This document shows positions 11,676 to 16,165 of a DNA stretch of 16,165 nt, piece after piece. Position numbers and translations under genes: made by a program. The notes under the pieces were generated by a model that was given only the letters and a program-made list of their open reading frames with translations, was not told the DNA's origin and did no database searches. Position 1 is the stretch's first letter. Each line of letters starts with the position of its first letter. Source of the DNA: Deltaproteobacteria bacterium (GTDB lineage: Bacteria; Desulfobacterota_C; Deferrisomatia; Deferrisomatales; JACRMM01); the NCBI GenBank assembly GCA_016218905.1, contig JACRCS010000649.1, forward strand, positions 1 through 16,165. The letters run 5' to 3'.

Positions 11676-14645
11676 ATGATCAAGAAGTGGATCTTCTTGC
11701 CCCTATTGATCCTCCTCGCCACTTCTCTCTTGAGTGCGTGCGGCGGCGGCGGGGAGTTGCCCTGGGGCGGCGAGACCGGCGGCCCGCCCGCCGGCCCGAC
11801 CGCGACTCCCGCGGGGAAGGTGAGCGTCACCTACGGCGCCGGCGAGAACGGCGCCATCGAGGGGCCTCTTCGGCAGGTCCTCCCCCGCGGGGGAAGCGGA
11901 AGGGCGGTTACTGCCGCGCCGGCTCCGGGATACCACTTCGCGCAGTGGAGCGACGGTTCGACCGCGAACCCGAGGACGGACAGGAACGTGACGGCCGACC
12001 TCGCGGTGACCGCCCGTTTCGAGCTGAACCGGTACACCCTCAGCTACACCGCAGGAAAGAACGGCGCCATCGAGGGCGCGGCCTCGCAGACGGTCGACCA
12101 CGGGGGGGACGGCAGCGCGGTCACGGCGGTTCCGGCGGTCGGCCACCACTTCGTCGGCTGGAGCGACGGCCTGACCGCTGCGACCCGCGCCGAGACGGCG
12201 GTGAAGGCGAACCTCGCGGTCACGGCGAACTTCGCCGTCAACCAGTACGTCCTGAGCTACGCCGCCGGGGACCACGGCTCGGTGGCGGGCGCCAGGAGCC
12301 AGAAGGTGAATCACGGGCGAGACGGCACGGCGGTCACGGCGGTACCCGATCCGCGCCACCACTTCGTGGGCTGGAGCGACGGGGTGACCACGGCTACCCG
12401 CGTGGACCGGAAGGTGACGTCCGATACTGCGGTGACGGCGCAGTTCGCCCTCAATCGCTACACGCTCACCTTCGCCGGGGGAGAGAACGGCGCCGTCAGC
12501 GGGGCGGCTTCCCAGGTCGTGGAGGAGGGGCTCGACGCGAGCCCGGTCGTAGCCCTGCCTGCCGAGGGATACCACTTCGCCGGCTGGAGCGACGGCGTCA
12601 CCACGGCGAGCCGGGCGGAGAGGAACGTGGCGGCCGATCTCGCGGTGACGGCGCGGTTCGAGATCAATCGGTACGCCCTCACCTATTCCGCGGAGGAGAA
12701 CGGCTCCATCGCGGGCGCCGCGGCGCAGGTGGTGGAGCACGGCGCGGACGGGACGCCCGTGACGGCCACGCCTGCCGTGGGCCATCACTTCACCGGCTGG
12801 AGCGACGGACAAGCGGCCGCGACCCGTACCGATCGGAACCTCAAGGCCGACGCCGCCCTGACGGCCCGGTTCGAGATCAACCGGTACAGCGCGACCTACG
12901 TCGCGGGCGAAAAGGGATCCATCCAAGGACAGACTCGCCAGACCGTGCCCCACGGCGCCGATGCCGGTGCGGTGACAGCGGTCCCGAGCCGCGGTTACCA
13001 CTTCGTGAGCTGGAGCGACGGTCTGACCACCGCCGGCCGCACCGACCGGAACCTGGTGGGGGACCTCGCCGTGAGCGCTGCTTTCGAGGTCAACACGTAT
13101 ACCGTCGGGGGGAGTCTGTCGGGGCTCGTGCAGGGCACCACGGTTTCGCTCCAGAACGGCGGCGATACCCTCGCGCTCTCCGGAGACGGCCCCTTCACGT
13201 TTTCGACGGCGCTCCTCGACGGGACTCCCTACGCGGTGACGGTCTCGGACCAGCCGAGGTCGCCCAACCAGACCTGCACGGTGGGGGCGGGCGCCGGTTC
13301 CATCTCGGAAGCGGATGTCACCGACGTCACGGTGACGTGCGTCATCAACAGGTACAGCGTCGGGGGAACGGTCTTCGGACTGCCGAGGGGCAGTCGCGTG
13401 GTCCTGCAGAACAACGGGGGCGATGACCTGGTCGTGAGGGCGAACGGGGAGTTTGCGTTTCCGACGGCGCTCGAGGACGGGAGCGCCTACGAAGTCACGA
13501 TCCAGCATGAAGAGCTCGCGCCCAGGTGGTTCTGCCTGCTCGACAGGTCGGCCGGGACCCTCGCCGGCAGCGACGTGAGGAACGTAGACCTGGCCTGTTT
13601 TCCGGAAGCCGAACTGCAGGCTCTTCCGGGCGTACGGAAGATCGACGTCCGTTGGAACAGCAGCGACTACCGTGACGTGGTCTTCAATCTCTGCCGCGCC
13701 GAGGAGGACTTCTCCGCCGGCGGTTTCGGCGCGTGCAAGAGCGCGCGGGGCGCGGTCGTGGAGCCGGGCGTGAAGAGCCCCCACCTGCTCTCCCGGGCGG
13801 CCGCCGACACGGCCCACTGGCTCCAACTGGAGCTCGAGCACCCCGGGAACAGACGGACCTATTCGAAGGTAGCCAAGGCGACGCCGTTTGGGGGCCTCAA
13901 CGACACGGGGATCGACTGGTGTGCGGACGGAGCCTCCAATCGGGGCATGACGGGAACCCGCGCCGAGAGGATCGCCAGCTGCCAAAGCGCCTTCTTCCCG
14001 GGCCAGGACGCCGCCTCCGGGAGAGACGCGGACGCGCTCGCCCGGAACGCGACGAAGACGGGCCACGGCGCCGCAGGGTTCGACTTCACCAAGGTATGCA
14101 GGAATGGGCGGGCAGCGGGAGAGGGAAGATGCCCTCCCAACCCGTCCCCCGGTACCGGCGAGACCAACTGGGCCTGCACCCGCGACAACGTAACCGGTCT
14201 GCTTTGGGAGCTGAAGATGGAGACCGGGCTGCACGGCAAGGACCACACATACACCTGGTACAACCCCGATAAGGGCACGAACGGCGGTGACCCGGGGGTG
14301 CAGAACGGCGGGAAGTGCACGGGGAGTCACTGCGACACGCACGCCTTCATCAAGGCGGTCAACGCAACAGGCCTCTGCGGCGCGAAAGACTGGCGGCTGC
14401 CGACCCGGACGGAGCTACTTTCGATCGTGAACAACGGTCTGCTCAACCCGGCCGTGGATCCGAGCTACTTTCCCAAGACCCCGCCCACTCACTATTGGAC
14501 TTCGTCGCCGTATGTCGAGTACGAGAACGCAGCCTGGCGCGTCTACTTCTATTACGGCGACGCGTATCCGGAAAAGAAGAGTGAGGCCAACGCGGTCCGG
14601 CTCGTACGTGGAAAGACCGCGACCTTCGGGCTCAACAATCCGTGA
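11676..14645 (+). CDS. Large surface lipoprotein: six 71-residue InlB-type repeats, two Cys-containing beta repeats, C-terminal DUF1566 (Lcl_C)
   Basis: I chose ATG 11676, which gives a standard lipoprotein signal (MIKKWIFLPLLILLATSLLSAC, lipidated Cys 22) and a weak GAG 8 nt upstream; ATG 11652 is an alternative adding 8 residues. The protein is about 989 residues. After a Gly/Pro linker, residues 49-474 are six tandem units of exactly 71 residues with the pattern NG.I.G...Q.V.HG.DG..VTA.P..GHHF.GWSDG...R.DR...D.AVTA.F, like bacterial InlB B-type repeats. Residues 475-559 and 560-641 are two related beta repeats (GG.L.GL..G..V.LQN.GGD) ending in paired Cys. The tail (about 741-977) is DUF1566/Lcl_C: NDTGIDWCADG, WACTRDNVTGLLWE, TYTWYN, DWRLPTRTELLSIVN, YWTSSPY, AVRLVRG. 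Such proteins are surface-displayed; adhesion or glycan binding is plausible. Its large gap from the upstream gene suggests a separate unit. Confidence 0.9.
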   Translation: MIKKWIFLPLLILLATSLLSACGGGGELPWGGETGGPPAGPTATPAGKVSVTYGAGENGAIEGPLRQVLPRGGSGRAVTAAPAPGYHFAQWSDGSTANPRTDRNVTADLAVTARFELNRYTLSYTAGKNGAIEGAASQTVDHGGDGSAVTAVPAVGHHFVGWSDGLTAATRAETAVKANLAVTANFAVNQYVLSYAAGDHGSVAGARSQKVNHGRDGTAVTAVPDPRHHFVGWSDGVTTATRVDRKVTSDTAVTAQFALNRYTLTFAGGENGAVSGAASQVVEEGLDASPVVALPAEGYHFAGWSDGVTTASRAERNVAADLAVTARFEINRYALTYSAEENGSIAGAAAQVVEHGADGTPVTATPAVGHHFTGWSDGQAAATRTDRNLKADAALTARFEINRYSATYVAGEKGSIQGQTRQTVPHGADAGAVTAVPSRGYHFVSWSDGLTTAGRTDRNLVGDLAVSAAFEVNTYTVGGSLSGLVQGTTVSLQNGGDTLALSGDGPFTFSTALLDGTPYAVTVSDQPRSPNQTCTVGAGAGSISEADVTDVTVTCVINRYSVGGTVFGLPRGSRVVLQNNGGDDLVVRANGEFAFPTALEDGSAYEVTIQHEELAPRWFCLLDRSAGTLAGSDVRNVDLACFPEAELQALPGVRKIDVRWNSSDYRDVVFNLCRAEEDFSAGGFGACKSARGAVVEPGVKSPHLLSRAAADTAHWLQLELEHPGNRRTYSKVAKATPFGGLNDTGIDWCADGASNRGMTGTRAERIASCQSAFFPGQDAASGRDADALARNATKTGHGAAGFDFTKVCRNGRAAGEGRCPPNPSPGTGETNWACTRDNVTGLLWELKMETGLHGKDHTYTWYNPDKGTNGGDPGVQNGGKCTGSHCDTHAFIKAVNATGLCGAKDWRLPTRTELLSIVNNGLLNPAVDPSYFPKTPPTHYWTSSPYVEYENAAWRVYFYYGDAYPEKKSEANAVRLVRGKTATFGLNNP
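11820..13097 (+). repeat. Six tandem 213-bp coding repeats
   Basis: Six consecutive 213-bp units (11820-12032, 12033-12245, 12246-12458, 12459-12671, 12672-12884, 12885-13097) each encode exactly 71 residues, with no indels between copies but substantial substitutions. Every unit contains a W-S-D-G core and an aromatic-x-x-x-W approach (YHFAQW, HHFVGW, YHFVSW). The constant length with diverged sequence suggests an old duplication under structural constraint rather than recent slippage. Confidence 0.9.
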
Positions 14646-14655
14646 GTGAAGTAGA

Positions 14656-14749
14656 AAGAGCAGGTTGAGGTTGAGGAAGAACAGGTCGAGGAAGAGCAGG
14701 AAGGGCAGGTTGAGGTTTAGGTTCAGGTCGAGGGAAGGGCAGGTTGAGG
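14656..14749 (+). repeat. Purine-rich mixed hexamer/nonamer array (TTGAGG and AAGAGCAGG)
   Basis: Units read in order: AAGAGCAGG, TTGAGG twice, AAGAACAGG, TCGAGG, AAGAGCAGG, AAGGGCAGG, TTGAGG, TTTAGG, TTCAGG, TCGAGG, a G, AAGGGCAGG, TTGAGG. This is the reverse-complement family of the repeat inside the GT-C gene at 10749-10823. The array starts 11 bp after the lipoprotein stop and supplies the TTG start candidates (14665, 14671) and the basic N-terminus of the following small DUF1566 gene. Confidence 0.85.
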
Positions 14750-15291
14750 AAGAAGTCGTAACCTCAACCCCAACCCCAACCCCAACCCCAACCTTGACCT
14801 TAATCTTAACCTTCTTGCTGTTCGCCTCCGTCGCGAGGGCGCAGGCGTGTAAAGAGACGATTCCGGCTTCGACGCCGGAAAACGACTTCGCCGTGCAGGA
14901 AGACGGAACGGTCCTCGACCTGACGACGGGACTCCAGTGGATGCGCTGCAGCCTGGGTCAAACTTGGAGCGGAAACGCCTGCAGCGGCTCGGCCGCGACC
15001 CACCCGTGGGCCGAGGCCCTGCGGGCGGCCGATGATTTCAAGTTCGCCGGCTATGCGGACTGGCGGCTGCCGAACAAGAACGAACTGGACTCCATCGTGG
15101 AGGAGAGGTGCGGCGCACCGGCGATCAACGCGGTCGTGTTCCCCGGGACTCCGCCGTACCAGTTCTGGACGTCTTCGCCCTACTCGGGCTCGGCCCAGGC
15201 GGCCTGGAGCGTCGACTTCGGCTTCGGGTCCGTGAATGCGAGCCTCAAGACGGGAAGTCTCCACGTCCGCCTGGTGCGGACGACGGAGTGA
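14665..15291 (+). CDS. Small secreted DUF1566 (Lcl_C) protein with repeat-derived N-terminus
   Basis: The longest reading is 208 residues from TTG 14665 (or TTG 14671), preceded by GAGCAGG. TTG 14794 is an alternative that would start just before the hydrophobic core. There is no ATG in frame before the conserved domain. From 14665 the N-terminus is Arg/Lys-rich (1-23), then EEEVV, then a Thr-Pro run (about 35-43) and LTLILTFLLFASVARAQA (44-61), which looks like the h- and c-regions of a signal peptide. Everything before the h-region is encoded by low-complexity repeat DNA. Residues about 73-206 are DUF1566: DLTTGLQWMRC, DWRLPNKNELDSIVE, FWTSSPY, WSVDFGFG and HVRLVRT, parallel to the tail of the lipoprotein upstream, so the two are tandem paralogous domains. 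Function unknown; the domain is common on cell surfaces. The domain is certain; the start is not. Confidence 0.8.
   Translation: MRLRKNRSRKSRKGRLRFRFRSREGQVEEEVVTSTPTPTPTPTLTLILTFLLFASVARAQACKETIPASTPENDFAVQEDGTVLDLTTGLQWMRCSLGQTWSGNACSGSAATHPWAEALRAADDFKFAGYADWRLPNKNELDSIVEERCGAPAINAVVFPGTPPYQFWTSSPYSGSAQAAWSVDFGFGSVNASLKTGSLHVRLVRTTE
14742..14769. repeat. Perfect 8-bp inverted repeat at the strand switch of the array
   Basis: GGTTGAGG (14742-14749) and CCTCAACC (14762-14769) are exact reverse complements separated by 12 nt (14750-14761). Left of this point the + strand is purine-rich; right of it the + strand is C/T/A-rich with complementary unit types. The arrangement could form an RNA hairpin in the leader or N-terminal coding region of the small DUF1566 gene, or a cruciform. 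Confidence 0.7.
14761..14815 (+). repeat. ACCCCA hexamer tract with a minus-strand G-quadruplex motif
   Basis: Nine 6-bp units run from 14761: ACCTCA, ACCCCA four times, ACCTTG, ACCTTA, ATCTTA, ACCTTC. C-runs of four at 14768-14771, 14774-14777, 14780-14783 and 14786-14789 are each separated by AA. The minus strand therefore carries four GGGG runs with TT loops, a perfect intramolecular G-quadruplex pattern identical in unit to ciliate GGGGTT telomere repeats. It lies on the template strand near the 5' end of the small DUF1566 gene and encodes Thr-Pro repeats there. Confidence 0.85.
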
Positions 15292-15306
15292 GCGGCGTTC
15301 GCGAGG

Positions 15307-16165
15307 ATGGCTGAAGAACGTCTCGAAAGCCGGCGTTCCGACGGGCCGGAGAATCGCTTCGCGCGGCATCCGGCGGCGACGCTCGCGATCGTCTTGTCGA
15401 TCGGCTTCCTCGCTTGCGTGGTGGCCGTGGAGCTCCTTCTGAGGACCTTCAGTGGCCTCGGCCATCCGCCGCTCTACGAGTTGAGCCCGCTCTTCGGCTA
15501 TCGGCTGAAGGCCAACCAGGTAATCGAACCGAAGAGGGGGCTGGGGTTCCTCTACGGGGCGCGGGTGACGACGAACAACCTCGGCCTCCGAGGGGCCGGG
15601 CATTGGGACGCGAACCCCGAGCGTAAGGTGCTCTTCCTCGGGGATTCCGTCACGTACGGCGGCCAATACGTCGCCGACGCCCAACTCTTCAGCTCCGTCG
15701 CGGGGCGCAGCCTGCCCGGATGGCAGGTCGGAAACGGAGCGAGCAACGCCTGGGGTGTCGAGAACATCGCCGGCCTCGTCGTCGATTACGGGTTCTGCCC
15801 CGCGCGGGTCGTCGTCACCTGTGTCCTCGAAGCGGACTTCTATCGGGGGCTCACCCGGGCCTCCTCCGTGCCGCTCTGGACCGAGACTCCCCGAGCGGCC
15901 CTGCAGGACCTGCTCATGCACTTCGTCTGGAGAGCGAACGAGTCGCGCTACGGAGGGTCGGTCGAGCCACTCATCGACGACGCCGCGCACCTGGACCGGA
16001 TCGCGCAGCGCGCGGCGATGCGCCTGAAGCAGATGGATGGCTACCTGAGAGGGCGCGGAGTGCGCCACCTCGTCTTCCTCCTGCCCACCCGCTCTCACGT
16101 GGTCGAGGGGGACTCTCCCGATCGCCGGGTCCGCCGCCTGCTCCAGCGGCAAGGAATCCCGGCAC
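15307..16165 (+). CDS. Membrane-anchored SGNH/GDSL-like hydrolase (3' partial)
   Basis: ATG 15307 follows the DUF1566 stop by 15 bp. GAGG at 15303-15306 touches the start, so the exact initiation codon is uncertain. The frame stays open to the right edge (286 codons seen). A charged N-terminus is followed by one TM helix at about 23-46 (ATLAIVLSIGFLACVVAVELLL), then TNNLGLRG (89-96) and VLFLGDSVTYGG (108-119), which holds the block I GDS with putative nucleophile Ser 114. Residues about 141-150 (QVGNGASNAWG) fit the following Gly/Asn block. The catalytic Asp-His block would lie near or past the window end. This architecture matches the single-pass SGNH proteins found in exopolysaccharide and surface-glycan gene sets, where they act as esterases or acyl/acetyl-transfer enzymes facing the periplasm. 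Together with the GT-C/TPR gene it suggests glycan modification nearby; substrate unknown. Confidence 0.8.
   Translation, partial: MAEERLESRRSDGPENRFARHPAATLAIVLSIGFLACVVAVELLLRTFSGLGHPPLYELSPLFGYRLKANQVIEPKRGLGFLYGARVTTNNLGLRGAGHWDANPERKVLFLGDSVTYGGQYVADAQLFSSVAGRSLPGWQVGNGASNAWGVENIAGLVVDYGFCPARVVVTCVLEADFYRGLTRASSVPLWTETPRAALQDLLMHFVWRANESRYGGSVEPLIDDAAHLDRIAQRAAMRLKQMDGYLRGRGVRHLVFLLPTRSHVVEGDSPDRRVRRLLQRQGIPA

Noticed and set aside
11703..14342. 879-residue open frame on the minus strand
   Set aside because: It is fully antisense to the repeat lipoprotein, is Arg/Gly/Pro-rich, and its periodicity simply mirrors the six 213-bp repeats on the other strand. It has no recognisable domain and is an artefact of high GC.
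14656..14815. Possible CRISPR array
   Set aside because: Units are 6-9 bp, contiguous and degenerate, with no unique spacers and no cas genes.
14806..16152. 448-residue minus-strand open frame
   Set aside because: It is antisense to the small DUF1566 gene and the SGNH-like gene, which carry conserved motifs; composition is typical of a GC-rich shadow frame.
1..16165. tRNA, rRNA, insertion sequence or attachment site
   Set aside because: I saw no tRNA-like cloverleaf, ribosomal RNA sequence, transposase or integrase frame, or flanking direct repeats.

Overview
The window is a GC-rich stretch of bacterial DNA in which every gene I can support lies on the + strand. The dominant content is five multiheme c-type cytochromes carrying 37 CXXCH heme-binding motifs within the first 9.1 kb (the first gene is cut by the window edge). 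Interleaved with them are three secreted beta-propeller proteins. This fits a dissimilatory metal-reducing or syntrophic bacterium with extracellular electron transfer. Several cytochrome signatures (CSNCHTMHNSQ; GPYLDSAHG...GNCAHCHEMHAS) resemble, from memory, Geobacter/Desulfuromonadales extracellular cytochromes. A Desulfobacterota-like host is therefore my best guess, but it is an inference, and no 16S or other marker gene is present.

Layout. (1) Positions 1-9084 hold a cytochrome/propeller array: 7+-heme cytochrome (partial), NHL propeller, 7-heme cytochrome, YVTN-propeller lipoprotein, 10-heme cytochrome, NHL propeller, 8-heme cytochrome, and 5-heme cytochrome with an FN3-like insert. 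Junctions are tight (4-bp ATGA overlap, 23-bp overlap, direct stop/start abutment, gaps of 9-88 bp), so one operon with coupled translation is likely. (2) Positions 9108-11576 hold a short two-TM HAMP protein without sensor or output domain, then a polytopic TMTC-like GT-C/TPR membrane protein. Spacing suggests they belong to the same transcript. (3) Positions 11676-15291 hold a large surface lipoprotein with six exact 71-residue repeats, two Cys-containing beta repeats and a C-terminal DUF1566/Lcl_C domain, followed by a second small secreted DUF1566 protein. (4) From 15307 to the right edge is a partial membrane-anchored SGNH/GDSL-like hydrolase.

How the parts may work together (inference): the cytochromes would form a periplasm-to-surface electron path or extracellular filaments, and the propellers could act as scaffolds or assembly partners. 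The GT-C/TPR protein and SGNH hydrolase could modify surface glycans or glycoproteins. No outer-membrane porin, inner-membrane quinol oxidoreductase or transcription factor is in the window.

The non-coding-type novelty is a low-complexity repeat family built from TTGAGG-like hexamers and AAGAGCAGG-like nonamers. It appears inside the GT-C gene in one orientation (10749-10823) and across the start of the small DUF1566 gene in the other (14656-14749). There it flips strand polarity at a perfect 8-bp inverted repeat and runs into a tract that places four GGGG runs separated by TT on the minus strand, a textbook G-quadruplex motif.
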